Of a stretch of 64,000 nucleotides of DNA, positions 7,507-18,524 are shown piece after piece. The stretch's first letter is position 1. Each line of letters starts with the position of its first letter. This DNA comes from Bradyrhizobium sp. CER78 (GTDB taxonomy: Bacteria; Pseudomonadota; Alphaproteobacteria; Rhizobiales; Xanthobacteraceae). Under the pieces are notes generated by a model that was not told the origin of the DNA, did not search any database, and was given only the letters and a program-made list of their open reading frames with translations. The stretch is taken from assembly GCF_029846235.1 (NCBI RefSeq), contig NZ_JARVWP010000009.1, forward strand, positions 186,001 through 250,000, given 5' to 3'. Made by a program: the position numbers and the translations under genes.

Positions 7507-8298
7507 ATGGTCAGCGATCTCGTGTTGACCGATATCCGCGCCGGATATCGCGTCCTGACGCTCAACAGGCCCGACCGCCTGAATTCGTTAAGCGCCGATC
7601 TGCACGCCGCATTGATGGCCGCGTTGATCGCAGCAGAACAGGACAAGTCCTGCCGCGCCCTGATCCTGACGGGAGCCGGACGCGGGTTCTGCGCCGGGCA
7701 GGATCTTTCGGACGGCGTCTTCACGCCGGGCGAGACACCCGATCTCGCAGCGCCAATCGAGAAGTACTACAACCCGCTGGTGCGCAAGCTGCGCAGCATT
7801 CCGATGCCGGTCGTGTGCGCCGTCAACGGCGTCGCCGCAGGGGCCGGCGCGAACGTGGCGCTTGCCTGCGATATCGTGATCGCCGCACGGTCGGCCAAGT
7901 TCATTCAGGCCTTTGCGAAGCTTGGCCTCGTCCCGGATTCCGGTGGCACCTGGTTCTTGCCGCGGCTGGTCGGCGCAGCGCGGGCGCGCGCACTGGCCAT
8001 GCTGGCCGAGCCGATCTCGGCGGAACGGGCGGAGGCATGGGGCATGATCTGGAAGGTGGTCGAGGATACCGAGCTGATGACGGAGGCCCACGCCCTCGCC
8101 GCCTCGCTCGCGACGCAGCCGACCGACGGTCTTGCGTTGATCAAGCAGGCGCTCGATGCCTCCGAGACCAACACACTCGACGCGCAACTCGATCTCGAGC
8201 GCGACCTGCAGGGCCGCGCCGGCCGATCGGCGGATTATGCCGAAGGCGTCACCGCCTTCCTCGACAAGCGCGCGCCGCGCTTCACCGGAAGAGCCTAA
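7507..8298 (+). CDS. paaG: 1,2-epoxyphenylacetyl-CoA isomerase (enoyl-CoA hydratase family)
   Basis: The 263-aa crotonase-fold enzyme matches PaaG closely along its length. It has GAGRGFCAGQDLSDG (oxyanion-hole and active-site loop near residue 60), FYNPLV-like YYNPLVRKLRSIPMPV, CAVNGVAAGAGANVAL, and KLGLVPDSGGTWFLPR, and ends AFLDKRAPRFTG. In phenylacetate degradation PaaG turns the ring epoxide into the oxepin-CoA that PaaZ opens. The ATG at 7507 is preceded by GGGAGG and follows a TetR-type operator. It lies 68 bp upstream of paaZ, in the same direction. The ring-epoxidase genes paaABCDE are not in this window. Confidence 0.93.
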   Translation: MVSDLVLTDIRAGYRVLTLNRPDRLNSLSADLHAALMAALIAAEQDKSCRALILTGAGRGFCAGQDLSDGVFTPGETPDLAAPIEKYYNPLVRKLRSIPMPVVCAVNGVAAGAGANVALACDIVIAARSAKFIQAFAKLGLVPDSGGTWFLPRLVGAARARALAMLAEPISAERAEAWGMIWKVVEDTELMTEAHALAASLATQPTDGLALIKQALDASETNTLDAQLDLERDLQGRAGRSADYAEGVTAFLDKRAPRFTGRA

Positions 8299-8366
8299 CA
8301 CCGATTGAACGTTCCGCCCGCAAGGCGAGACGCATCATTGATCACAAGTCAGAGGATTCGACTTCG

Positions 8367-10439
<2,073 letters not shown>

Positions 10440-10477
10440 AGCCTGATGAGATTAGGTTGAGCTGGAACGGCGTCGAA

Positions 10478-10610
10478 GGTTCACCTCTCCCTTGGGAGAG
10501 GTCGATTTGCGCAGCAAATCGGGTGAGGGGTTATGGTCTATCGAGAGGGCAAGAGCCCTCACCCGGATTGCTTCGCAATCCGACCTCTCCCCAACGGGGA
10601 GAGGTGAACC
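10478..10610. repeat. REP-like long inverted repeat, unit 1
   Basis: The element begins GGTTCACCTCTCCC (10478-10491) and ends with its inverse GGGGAGAGGTGAACC (10596-10610). Inside are further inverted parts around GGTGAGGGG and CCCTCACCC. It lies directly downstream of paaZ and resembles the abundant intergenic palindromes of Bradyrhizobium and relatives. It could act as a 3' stem-loop for the paaGZ message and for the opposing tetR message. Confidence 0.75.
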
Positions 10611-10662
10611 GAGACCGCGCCAAACCGATTCAACCAAAACTCATCCCGCCTTAGAGCGTGAC

Positions 10663-10820
10663 GTCTCCCTCTCCCCGTTCTTACGGGGAGAGGGTTGGGG
10701 TGAGGGGCTACCTCCGCGTATGCGGTGACAGCTGTATTTGCGGAGACTCCCCCTCACCCGGATCACATTACGCTTCGCTCCATGCGATCCGACCTCTCCC
10801 CGCACGCGGAGCGAGGTGAA
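10663..10820. repeat. REP-like inverted repeat, unit 2
   Basis: A second element of the same family starts near CCCTCTCCCCGTTC with a local hairpin (CTCTCCCC ... GGGGAGAG). It continues GGGTGAGGGG-like, and returns as CCCCTCACCCGGATC and CCGACCTCTCCCCGC. It differs from unit 1 in the centre. Together the two units fill the 393 bp between paaZ and the converging tetR gene; nothing else is seen there. Confidence 0.65.
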
Positions 10821-10832
10821 GCGAAGCCCACT

Positions 10833-11486
10833 TCAAAGTAGCTCCGCCTGCCGGCTTCGGCCGGCGGGCTTTGCCTTGCCGCGCGGCCGGGCAGCGGCGG
10901 CATCCGCGGCACCGGCCAACACCAGCTGCGCGACGAAGTCGGCGTATTCGGCACGGGTCATCGGCCCGCCCTCGCGGAACCACATATAATGCCAGTTCAG
11001 CATGCCGAACACGCTCATCGTCAGCGGCTTGAGCACGCGCTTGTGCTTCGCCGCCGGCACCGCCGCGGCGAGCGCATCCGACATGATCCCGACCAGGATG
11101 CGCTCACTCGCAAGCAGCGGCTGCTGCTTGTCCTTCGGCAGCAGCTTGAGGCTTGCGATCTGGACCTGATGCTCGGCGTCGGCATGCCGGTAGAGCTCGA
11201 GCAGGGTGGCAACGATCGTCCTGAAGCGCTCGACCGGATCGCCGGCCGACGCGCTCGCCTTGCGAACCGCCGCCGCCAGCGTCTCGAGATGCGACGACAG
11301 GATATCGAACAGGATCGCTTCCTTGTCGGGGTAATAGTGATAGAGCAGCGCCTTCGAGACCCCGCACGCATCCGCGATCGTATTCATCGACGTGCCGACA
11401 TATCCCGATGCGGCAAACAGCTCGGCCGCGCGATGCAGCATCGAGAGGCGCTTGTCGTCGTAGTCCTTGGCGCGCGATCGGGCCAT
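10833..11486 (-). CDS. TetR-family transcriptional repressor, probable PaaR-like
   Basis: The 217-aa protein has a typical TetR N-terminal helix-turn-helix (about residues 15-60: RAAELFAASGYVGTSMNTIA, then GVSKALLYHYYPDKEAIL) and a helical ligand domain. It ends in a basic Arg/Lys-rich tail. The ATG at 11486 follows GGAACGGAA and is preferred over one 33 bp upstream. A palindrome resembling the one before paaG lies 111 bp upstream, so the gene probably represses itself and paaGZ, with a CoA thioester as likely inducer. That assignment is from context; the ligand domain itself does not prove it. Confidence 0.8.
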   Translation of the reverse strand: MARSRAKDYDDKRLSMLHRAAELFAASGYVGTSMNTIADACGVSKALLYHYYPDKEAILFDILSSHLETLAAAVRKASASAGDPVERFRTIVATLLELYRHADAEHQVQIASLKLLPKDKQQPLLASERILVGIMSDALAAAVPAAKHKRVLKPLTMSVFGMLNWHYMWFREGGPMTRAEYADFVAQLVLAGAADAAAARPRGKAKPAGRSRQAELL

Positions 11487-11596
11487 GTCGTTCCGTTCCA
11501 CCGGCCGCCGTCCGGTCATCGTCAGAAGCCGTCAATCGACGGCAAAGTTCCGGAATGCCACCCTGTCTCGGCCGGGCCGCATCCGAACCACCTTTT

Positions 11597-11618
11597 ATTG
11601 ACCATCCGGTCGAACAAT
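11597..11618. promoter_or_regulatory. TetR/PaaR-type operator before the tetR gene
   Basis: The site has left half ATTGACCATCC and right half GGTCGAACAAT. It shares ATTGAC, a CCGG centre, and a CAAT end with the site at 7425-7446, though its symmetry is weaker. It lies in the 198-bp gap between tetR and the 3' end of the lysR gene. Confidence 0.55.
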
Positions 11619-11684
11619 TCCATGGCTGAGTTGGAATGGCGCCCTGTCTTGCGGACACACCATGCAGACGCTGCCATCGGGACG

Positions 11685-12605
11685 TCAGTCGAGCTTGAAC
11701 GGCTCCGATCCCGGATAGGAATGGGCGACGAACTCGCAGAAGGCGCGGGCCGCCGGCGAAAGCGCCGCGTTGCCCTTCCAGGCCAGCCCGACATCCATGG
11801 TGTGGACATCGTCATCGAGTGTCTTGAGGTCGATGCGATGTCCCTCGAGCGACCAGGGACGGTAGACCATGTCCGACAGGATGGTGATGCCCATCCCGGT
11901 CGCGACCATGCTGCGCACCGCTTCCACCGACAGGGTGCGGAAGATGACGTTGGGGACGTATGCCGTGTGCTGCCAGTAGCGCATCGCGGAGCGCTCCGCC
12001 TCATCAACGGTCAGCATCAGATACGGCTCGCTCGCCAGATCCGCCAGCTTGATGCTGTCCTTGCGCAGCAGCGGATGATTGACGCAGGTCCATAGCCGCC
12101 GCGGCGAGCGCAGCAGCAGGCGCGAGCGGATCGAGTGCCGGTCATGCAGGTTCGCGATCAGCATGATCGCCGCATCGACGCTGCCGCTGATCAGGCTCTG
12201 CTCGATCGCATCGCGTTGAAACTCGTGCAGCCGGACCGTGATGCCCGGAAAGGTTCGCCAGAACCGCGTCAGCAGCGGCGGCAGGAAATATCCGGCAACG
12301 GTGTAACTCACCGCCACGTCGACCGTGCCGTCGACCTGCGTTCCCCAGCGATGCGGCCCCCGTGTCGCATCCGACACGCTCGCCTCGATCGCGCGGGCCC
12401 GCTGCAGGAATTCGTGACCGTCGAAGGTCAGCGTCACGCCGTTGGAATGGCGGTCGAACAATTTGCGGCCGAGCTCGGCCTCCAGCGCCTTGATCGACGA
12501 GGTGACCGCCGACTGCGTCACGTTCAAAGCGGCCGCAGCCGCGGACACGCGTCCGCTCTCTGCGGTCGCGATGAAATGCCGGACCTGACGGAACGTCAGA
12601 GACAT
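11685..12605 (-). CDS. LysR-family transcriptional regulator 1
   Basis: The 306-aa protein has a standard LysR N-terminal helix-turn-helix (MSLTFRQVRHFIATAESGRV, then AAALNVTQSAVTSSIKALEAELG) and a substrate-binding-like effector domain (about 90-300). It is clearly related to the second LysR protein at 21987-22952 (shared LLRSPRRLW, YLMLTVDEAERS or YVMLTVDEAKHT, FRTLSVEAVRSMVA, YRPWSLEGHRI). It is divergent from livG with 97 bp between, so it is the likely regulator of the transporter operon. The two paralogues bracket the liv-pxp cluster. Confidence 0.87.
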   Translation of the reverse strand: MSLTFRQVRHFIATAESGRVSAAAAALNVTQSAVTSSIKALEAELGRKLFDRHSNGVTLTFDGHEFLQRARAIEASVSDATRGPHRWGTQVDGTVDVAVSYTVAGYFLPPLLTRFWRTFPGITVRLHEFQRDAIEQSLISGSVDAAIMLIANLHDRHSIRSRLLLRSPRRLWTCVNHPLLRKDSIKLADLASEPYLMLTVDEAERSAMRYWQHTAYVPNVIFRTLSVEAVRSMVATGMGITILSDMVYRPWSLEGHRIDLKTLDDDVHTMDVGLAWKGNAALSPAARAFCEFVAHSYPGSEPFKLD

Positions 12606-12702
12606 AAAAATTTCCGATATCAGCGAACGATATTTCGAATTTTACAATCCCGCGACGGAACGGAAAAATCAATCCGTCGGTTCTGGGTGAGAAGGCGTTG
12701 GG

Positions 12703-13479
12703 ATGATGTCCGCTGGTTTGGAGTTGGTCGCGCGTGGGGTCAGCGTCCAATTCGAAGGCCTGAAAGCGCTGTCCGACGTTACACTGGCCGTGCCGCGCGG
12801 GCGTATCGTCGGACTGATTGGCCCCAATGGCGCCGGCAAAACCACCCTTATTAATGTGTTGACCGGCTTCCAGCCGGTCGGCACCGGCACCGTGGAGCTG
12901 GAAGGCGAAACGCTCAACGGCATTGCAGCGCACATGCTGCGACGCAAAGGCGTGGCGCGAACCTTCCAGTCAGGCCGACTTTTCCGCGACCTGCCCGTCA
13001 TGGACAACCTGGAAGTGACCGGCGTCGGCCTCGGCCAAAGCCGGCCCGAAGCGATCAGCGAGGCCGAACGGGTGACGGCCTGGCTCGGCATTTCGCATCT
13101 TGCAAACACCATCGCCGGCGCCTTGCCCTATACGGACGAGCGCCGCGTTGCGATCGGCCGCGCCATCATGTGCACGCCGCGCTATCTGCTGCTCGACGAG
13201 CCGGCGGCCGGCATGTCGGAGCATGAGAGCCACGAGCTTGCCGCGATCATTCGCCGCATCGCAGGCGAGCTCAATGTCGGCGTGCTCCTGATCGAGCACA
13301 ATATCGGCCTCGTGCTCGAACTCTGCGAACGGATCTTCGTGCTCGACTCCGGCGAAATCATCGAGGTCGGCACGCCGCCCCAGATCCGCGACAGCGATGC
13401 GGTGCGGCATGCCTATATGGGCACGCAGCGCGACGAACTGCTGCCACCGCTCGCAGCCGATGCGGCCGTCGCGTCATGA
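12703..13479 (+). CDS. livG: branched-chain amino acid-type ABC transporter ATP-binding protein LivG
   Basis: The 258-aa cytoplasmic ATPase has Walker A GPNGAGKTT near residue 46, a Q-loop region (GVARTFQSGRLF), and Walker B LLLDEPAAGMS. The signature region is LPYTDERRVAIGRA, where the usual LSGGQ is replaced, as is often seen in LivG proteins. It works with LivF to energise the LivHM permease. ATGs at 12703 and 12706 are both possible. It is the first gene of livGFHM and its binding protein, and overlaps livF by four bases (ATGA). Confidence 0.9.
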   Translation: MMSAGLELVARGVSVQFEGLKALSDVTLAVPRGRIVGLIGPNGAGKTTLINVLTGFQPVGTGTVELEGETLNGIAAHMLRRKGVARTFQSGRLFRDLPVMDNLEVTGVGLGQSRPEAISEAERVTAWLGISHLANTIAGALPYTDERRVAIGRAIMCTPRYLLLDEPAAGMSEHESHELAAIIRRIAGELNVGVLLIEHNIGLVLELCERIFVLDSGEIIEVGTPPQIRDSDAVRHAYMGTQRDELLPPLAADAAVAS

Positions 13480-14198
13480 CCGCGCTCGTCGTCGACGACA
13501 TCACGGTCAGCTATGGGCGCCTCACGGCACTCCGCGGCGTGACGTTGACGGTCGACGAAGGTGAAATCCTGTTCGTCACCGGCCCGAACGGCGCCGGCAA
13601 GTCGACGTTGCTCAACGCCATCGCAGGTGTCGTGCCGCCCGCCTCCGGCTCCATCAGGATCGACGGCGCGGGGATCACGGGCGCCGCGCCCGAAGACATC
13701 GCCCGGCGCGGGTTTTCGCTGGTGCCGGAAGGACGCAACGTCTTCGGCGCGCTGACGATCGAGGAGAACCTGAAGGTTGGAACCGGCATGCGCGCCGACC
13801 GCAGGAAGATCGCCGACGACCTGAATCAGGTCTACGGCGAATTCCCGATGCTGGCCGAGCGCCGCCACACCCCGGCGGGCATGCTCTCCGGCGGCCAGCA
13901 GCAGATGCTGGTGATCGGCCGCGCGCTGATGGCCGCGCCCCGCATCATGGCCATCGACGAGCCGTCGCTCGGCCTCGCGCCCAAGATCATCGACCAGGTC
14001 TACGAGATCCTGATGCGGCTGCGGGCACAGCGCAAGCTCACGCTGCTGATCGTCGAACAGAGCTCGACGCGCGCCATGATGACGGGCGGGCGGATGGTCC
14101 TGATCCGCGGCGGGCGCATCGTGCTCGAGGGCCCGGCGGCCGACATGGTCAGGGACGATCGCCTGAAGCAGAGCTATTTCGGCTTCGGAGATCACTGA
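13476..14198 (+). CDS. livF: branched-chain amino acid-type ABC transporter ATP-binding protein LivF
   Basis: The 240-aa ATPase starts in the ATGA overlap with livG. It has Walker A GPNGAGKST (about 36-44), the LivF-type segment GFSLVPEGRNVFGALTIEEN, signature LSGGQQQML and Walker B IMAIDEPSLGLAP, and ends KQSYFGFGDH. It pairs with LivG. The length and motif order are normal for the family. Its stop is one base before the livH start, so translation is coupled. Confidence 0.92.
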   Translation: MTALVVDDITVSYGRLTALRGVTLTVDEGEILFVTGPNGAGKSTLLNAIAGVVPPASGSIRIDGAGITGAAPEDIARRGFSLVPEGRNVFGALTIEENLKVGTGMRADRRKIADDLNQVYGEFPMLAERRHTPAGMLSGGQQQMLVIGRALMAAPRIMAIDEPSLGLAPKIIDQVYEILMRLRAQRKLTLLIVEQSSTRAMMTGGRMVLIRGGRIVLEGPAADMVRDDRLKQSYFGFGDH

Positions 14199-14199
14199 G

Positions 14200-15114
14200 A
14201 TGCGAGAGCTGCTCCAGATCATCTTCGACGCGCTGAGCCTCGGCAGCCTCTATGCGCTCGGTGCGCTCGGCATCGCCCTGATCTTCGGCGTGATGCGGCT
14301 GGTCAACTTCGCGCATGGCGACTTCATCGCCTTCTGCGTGTTCGCCATGCTGTGGCCCTCGATCGATGCGGCGGCGGTGGTGTTTGCCGGCCAGCTGCCA
14401 TTCTATCTCCTGATCCCGCTGCTGCTCCTGACCGGTGCCGCGCTGTCGATCCTGTCGGAGATCGTCGTCTTCCGGCGTTTCCGCAACGCCAATCCGGCGA
14501 CCATGATGATCGCGTCCTTCGCGCTCGGCTTCGTCATCCGGCATCTGCTGCTGATGCTGTTCTCCAGCCGGCCGAAGTCGATCACGCTGTGGCCGAGCCT
14601 CGGCCTTCCGGTCGAATTCCTCGGCGCCCACATCCCGATGCTCCAGGTCGTGACCATCATCATCACGCTGGCCGTGCTGGTGATCCTCGTGCTGTTCCTG
14701 AAGCGCACGCGCTACGGGCTCGAGATGCGCGCGGCGGCCGATAATTTCACCATGGCGCGCATGCTCGGGGTCCGCGCCAACGGCGTGATCCTGCTGGCCT
14801 TCGCCATCAGCGGCATGCTGGCGGCGGCGATCGGGCTGATCCTGGCGACCAATTCCGGCACCGCCGACATCGGCATGGGCGCCAACGTGATGCTGATCGC
14901 GTTCATCGCGACCGTGATCGGCGGCCTCGGCAGCATTCCCGGCGCCGTTGCCGCCGGTTTCCTGATCGGCGCGGCCAGCGTCGTGTTCCAGGCGACCCTG
15001 CCGCACGACGCCCGCGTGTTCCGCGACGCGTTCGTCTACGGCGCCGTCATCGTCGTCCTTCTGGTGCGGCCGCAGGGCCTGTTCGCACCGAAATCCGCCA
15101 AGCAGAGGGTCTGA
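14200..15114 (+). CDS. livH: branched-chain amino acid-type ABC transporter permease LivH
   Basis: This 304-aa membrane protein has about eight hydrophobic segments and the family motifs LGSLYALGALGIALIFGVMR, LVNFAHGDFI and RAAADNFTMARMLGVRANGV (the loop that contacts the ATPases). It ends GAVIVVLLVRPQGLFAPK. It forms half of the membrane channel. The gene sits between livF and livM with 1-3 base gaps. Confidence 0.92.
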   Translation: MRELLQIIFDALSLGSLYALGALGIALIFGVMRLVNFAHGDFIAFCVFAMLWPSIDAAAVVFAGQLPFYLLIPLLLLTGAALSILSEIVVFRRFRNANPATMMIASFALGFVIRHLLLMLFSSRPKSITLWPSLGLPVEFLGAHIPMLQVVTIIITLAVLVILVLFLKRTRYGLEMRAAADNFTMARMLGVRANGVILLAFAISGMLAAAIGLILATNSGTADIGMGANVMLIAFIATVIGGLGSIPGAVAAGFLIGAASVVFQATLPHDARVFRDAFVYGAVIVVLLVRPQGLFAPKSAKQRV

Positions 15115-15117
15115 CCG

Positions 15118-16191
15118 ATGTCGCAGCGGCCGTCCGTCATCCGGCAAACGATCATCACGCCGATCGTGCTGATCGTGGCGCTGCTCATCATGGCCGCCCT
15201 CAGCTATCAGTTCGGCAGCCGGGCCTTCAACCGCACCGTGGTCGAGATGTTCATCAACATCATGGTGGTGGTCGGCCTCTACGTCTTCGTCGGCAATTCG
15301 GGGCTGCTGTCGTTCGGCCATATCAGCTTCTTGTGCCTCGGCGCCTACATGACCGCGTGGCTCACGATTCCGCCGGTCATGAAATCGATCACGCTCAAGG
15401 GGCTCCCGGCGTGGCTGCTCCATGCGCAACTGCCGATGTGGGTGGCGACGCCGATTTCGGGGATATTTGCCGCCTTGTTCGCGCTGATCGTCGGGCGCGT
15501 CATCATGCGCCTGTCGGGCATCGCCGCCTCGATCGCGACCTTCGGCCTGCTCGGCGTCATCAACAACGTCTATTCGAACTGGGATTCGGTGACGGGCGGA
15601 CAAGGCTCGATCGTCGGCATTCCGCCCACCATGAACGTCTGGACCGGATGGATCGGCGGCGCCGTGGCGATTGCGATCGCCTATCTCTATTCGATCTCGC
15701 GCTCGGGGCTGGCGCTGCGCGCCACCCGCGACGAAGCGGTCGCAGCCAGCGCCTCCGGCATCGACATCGTCCGCGAGCGGCTGATCGCCTTCGTCGTCAG
15801 TGCCTTCATCATCGGGCTGGCAGGCGCGCTGTACGCGCACTTCCTGAGCATCGTCAATCCCGGCGCATTCTATCTGCGGACCACCTTCATTACGCTGTCG
15901 ATGCTGGTGGTCGGCGGCATGTACAGCCTCAGCGGCGCGGTCTCGGGCGTGGTCGCGATCTCGGTGCTGATCGAGCTGTTCCGCGATCTCGAGAAGGGCA
16001 TAAGCCTTGGCGGGCATACCGTCGGCCTGCCGAACGGTGTCCAGGAGATCGCGATCGGCATCATCACCATCGTGATCCTGATGTACCTGCCGACCGGATT
16101 GACCCGCAACCGGGAGTTCTCCTGGCGCCGATGGCCGCTGCAGCGGCGCCTGCCCCGGCCGGTCCAGACCGCGCTGAAGGAACTGCACTGA
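15118..16191 (+). CDS. livM: branched-chain amino acid-type ABC transporter permease LivM
   Basis: The 357-aa permease has about nine membrane segments. Family motifs include GNSGLLSFGHISFLCLGAYM and the ATPase-contact loop LRATRDEAVAASASGIDIVR, followed by LAGALYAHFLSIVNPGAFYL. It completes the permease with LivH. The gene follows livH by three bases, and the binding protein begins 31 bp downstream with its own strong ribosome site. Confidence 0.92.
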   Translation: MSQRPSVIRQTIITPIVLIVALLIMAALSYQFGSRAFNRTVVEMFINIMVVVGLYVFVGNSGLLSFGHISFLCLGAYMTAWLTIPPVMKSITLKGLPAWLLHAQLPMWVATPISGIFAALFALIVGRVIMRLSGIAASIATFGLLGVINNVYSNWDSVTGGQGSIVGIPPTMNVWTGWIGGAVAIAIAYLYSISRSGLALRATRDEAVAASASGIDIVRERLIAFVVSAFIIGLAGALYAHFLSIVNPGAFYLRTTFITLSMLVVGGMYSLSGAVSGVVAISVLIELFRDLEKGISLGGHTVGLPNGVQEIAIGIITIVILMYLPTGLTRNREFSWRRWPLQRRLPRPVQTALKELH

Positions 16192-16222
16192 CGCTCGTTT
16201 TGTAAAATTGGAGGAGTGGCAT

Positions 16223-17410
16223 ATGCGCTTGACGACATTACTCGGCATCCTGGCCGGAGCATCCACGCTCTGGTTCGCGCCAGCCCAGGCGGCCGACGAG
16301 ATCGTGGTTGGTTTTGCGACCGCGGCATCCGGATTCATGCAGGCCTATGACAAGCCGGCGCAGGACGCGGCGCTGATCCGGATCGAGGAGATCAACAAGG
16401 CGGGCGGCCTGCTCGGCAAGAAGCTCAAGCCGGTGTTTGCCGACACCAAGACCGATCAGGCCGAAGGCGCCAAAGCCGGCCTTGCGGTGCTCGACCAGGG
16501 CGCCGACCTCGTGATCGTCTCCTGCGACTACGATTTCGGCGCGCCCGCGGCGCTGCAGGCGCAGGCCGCCGGCAAGGTTTCGTTCTTCCTCTGCGCCGAA
16601 TCGATCAAGGCCGGAATTCCCGGCGTCGGCCCGTTCTCGTTCTCGGCCTCGGTGCTGGCACCGGTGCAGGGCGCGACCATGTCGGAATGGGCGTACGCCA
16701 AGAAGAACGCGCGCAGCTTCTATCGGCTGCTCGACAGCTGGACCGTCTACAACAAGGGCATCTGCGACGGCTTCGACTGGATGCTGCCGCGCCTGAAGGA
16801 AGCCAAGCTGGTCGGCAGCGACACCTTCAAGAACGACGACGCCTCGATCGCGTCGCAGATCACGCGGATCAAGAGCCTGCCGAAGGAACCCGACGCCATC
16901 ATGCTCTGCACGATGATGCCGGGCGCCGTCTCCGCCATCAAGCAGATCCGCGCCGCCGGCATCAAGTCGATGATCCTCAACGGCTCGGGCGTCGACGGCA
17001 GCTACTGGATGAACGCCGTTCCGGATCTGTCGAACTTCTACGTTCCGGTTCAGGGCTCGGTCTACGGCGACGATCCGAACGCGAAGGTCAACGAGTTCAA
17101 CAAGAAGTACAAGGAAGTCACCGGCGGTGACCCGTCCAGCCAATACGTCTATCCGGGCTACGTCCTGATCGACGTCTGGGCCAAGGCGGTCGAGCGCGCC
17201 AAATCGACCGACGCAGCGGCGGTCGTCGCCGAGCTCGAGAAGATGAACAACGAGCCCACGCTGTTCGGGCCGCGCACCTTCACCAAGGACATCCACCACC
17301 AGAACCAGGGCCGCTACCTGATCGTCGACACCGAGGCCGGCAAGCCGAAGGTGATCGACCAGTGGACGATCTCGGAAAAGATCCCGCTCGACTATCTGGT
17401 GTCCAAGTAA
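16223..17410 (+). CDS. ABC transporter periplasmic substrate-binding protein (Liv type)
   Basis: The 395-aa precursor has a signal peptide (MRLTTLLGILAGASTLWFAP, cleavage near AQAADE) and a Peripla_BP_6 fold. Opening motifs are VVGFATAASGFMQAYDKPAQ and NKAGGLLGKKLKPVFADTKT. The ATG at 16223 follows GGAGGAG. Placed last in the livGFHM operon and before the pxp genes, it presumably delivers the compound that the pxp enzymes then process. The usual amino-acid-binding residues cannot be confirmed by eye, so the ligand could be an amide, lactam or other small acid. Confidence 0.9.
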   Translation: MRLTTLLGILAGASTLWFAPAQAADEIVVGFATAASGFMQAYDKPAQDAALIRIEEINKAGGLLGKKLKPVFADTKTDQAEGAKAGLAVLDQGADLVIVSCDYDFGAPAALQAQAAGKVSFFLCAESIKAGIPGVGPFSFSASVLAPVQGATMSEWAYAKKNARSFYRLLDSWTVYNKGICDGFDWMLPRLKEAKLVGSDTFKNDDASIASQITRIKSLPKEPDAIMLCTMMPGAVSAIKQIRAAGIKSMILNGSGVDGSYWMNAVPDLSNFYVPVQGSVYGDDPNAKVNEFNKKYKEVTGGDPSSQYVYPGYVLIDVWAKAVERAKSTDAAAVVAELEKMNNEPTLFGPRTFTKDIHHQNQGRYLIVDTEAGKPKVIDQWTISEKIPLDYLVSK

Positions 17411-17421
17411 CCCGGCAACGC

Positions 17422-17456
17422 GCCGCCCTGGGTGCGCCAGCCGTACCCAGGGCGGC
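17422..17456 (+). promoter_or_regulatory. intercistronic stem-loop after the binding-protein gene
   Basis: A perfect 12-bp stem (GCCGCCCTGGGT at 17422-17433 and its inverse at 17445-17456) encloses an 11-base loop. There is no T-tract. Such stems between a binding-protein gene and downstream genes often protect the upstream message or reduce read-through into pxpA. Confidence 0.65.
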
Positions 17457-17501
17457 CTCGCCGCCGGTCCTCTACGAAGCCTGTTGGAAGGAAATCAGGA
17501 G

Positions 17502-18230
17502 ATGGTCGTGATCAACTGCGACATGGGCGAGGCCTACGGCCTCTACAAGATGGGCGACGACAGGGCGTTGATGCCGCATATCGACGTCGCAAACGTCGCC
17601 TGCGGCTTTCATGCCTCCGACTTCAATCACATGCGCAAGACGGTGCAGCTCGCCAGGGAGTTCGGCGTCAAGGTCGGCGCGCACCCCTCGCTGCCGGATC
17701 TGCAGGGATTTGGCCGCAGGGAGATGAAGATCAGCCGCGAGGAGCTGACCAACTGCCTGCTCTACCAGATCGGCGCCCTCAAGGCGTTCCTGGATGCCGA
17801 AGGCATGTCGCTCAACCACATCAAGCCGCACGGTGCGCTCTACGGCATGGCGTCGCGCAACGAGGACATCGCCGAAGCCGTGGCCGACGCCGCTGACGTC
17901 TACAAGGTGCCGCTGCTCGGCATGAAGGGAACGCTGCACCAGCAGGTCTATGAGCGCCGCGGCCATGCCTTCGTCGCCGAATATTATGCCGACCTCGACT
18001 ACAACGCCGACGGCAGCCTGATCATCACGCGCGAGCACGAAGCGAAGGACCCGGCCGACGCCGCGACCCGATGCGCGAGAGCCGTGAACGAGGGCAAGAC
18101 GCGCACGGTGGCGGGAAACGACATCGTGGTCGGCGCCGATTCGATCTGCATTCACTCCGACACGCCGAACGCCGTCGCCATCGCGGAAGCCGTGCGCGAG
18201 GCGGTTCGTCCCTATCTCACCCCGCGCTGA
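17502..18230 (+). CDS. pxpA: 5-oxoprolinase subunit A (LamB/YcsF family)
   Basis: The 242-aa protein has the LamB/YcsF motifs in order: INCDMGEAYGLYKMGDD, NVACGFHASD, GAHPSLPDLQGFGRR, IKPHGALYGMA and ICIHSDTPNA. PxpA acts with PxpB and PxpC in ATP-dependent opening of 5-oxoproline to glutamate in characterised bacteria. ATG at 17502 is used because of the AAGGAAA site eight bases upstream. It opens a row that continues with BCCP, biotin carboxylase, pxpB and pxpC. Whether the substrate here is 5-oxoproline or a related lactam is open. Confidence 0.88.
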   Translation: MVVINCDMGEAYGLYKMGDDRALMPHIDVANVACGFHASDFNHMRKTVQLAREFGVKVGAHPSLPDLQGFGRREMKISREELTNCLLYQIGALKAFLDAEGMSLNHIKPHGALYGMASRNEDIAEAVADAADVYKVPLLGMKGTLHQQVYERRGHAFVAEYYADLDYNADGSLIITREHEAKDPADAATRCARAVNEGKTRTVAGNDIVVGADSICIHSDTPNAVAIAEAVREAVRPYLTPR

Positions 18231-18267
18231 GCCGGCGCGGCAAAAACCAACGATCCAAGAGGAAACC

Positions 18268-18510
18268 ATGGCAACGCAGCAGATCTTCTCGCCGCTCCCG
18301 GGCATCTTTTACCGCAAGCCCGCGCCCGACAAGCCGGTCTACAAGAACGACGGCGACGTCGTCGCAGAGAGCGACACGATCGGGCTCATCGAGGTGATGA
18401 AATCGTTCAACGAGGTGAAGGCCGGCGCCGCCGGCAAGATCGTTCGCTTCCTGGCCGAGAACGAGGATGCCGTGATGGCCGGGCAGCCGATCGCCGAAAT
18501 CGACGTTTGA
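18268..18510 (+). CDS. biotin carboxyl carrier protein, short form
   Basis: This 80-aa protein is a stand-alone biotinyl domain. The biotin-accepting lysine is Lys45 in IEVMKSFNEV, and the flanking GxxxG-like turns and the C-terminal QPIAEIDV hairpin match the AccB fold. It lacks the long N-terminal Pro/Ala region of AccB used for fatty-acid synthesis, so it is dedicated to another carboxylase. The gene lies 37 bp after pxpA and 14 bp before the biotin carboxylase, with which it should work. Confidence 0.88.
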   Translation: MATQQIFSPLPGIFYRKPAPDKPVYKNDGDVVAESDTIGLIEVMKSFNEVKAGAAGKIVRFLAENEDAVMAGQPIAEIDV

Positions 18511-18524
18511 GCCCCCAACCAGCC

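Noticed and set aside
14149..16338. Long open minus-strand frame opposite livHM
   Set aside because: The product is extremely rich in Arg, Asp, Gln and His, typical of antisense to hydrophobic permease codons in GC-rich DNA.
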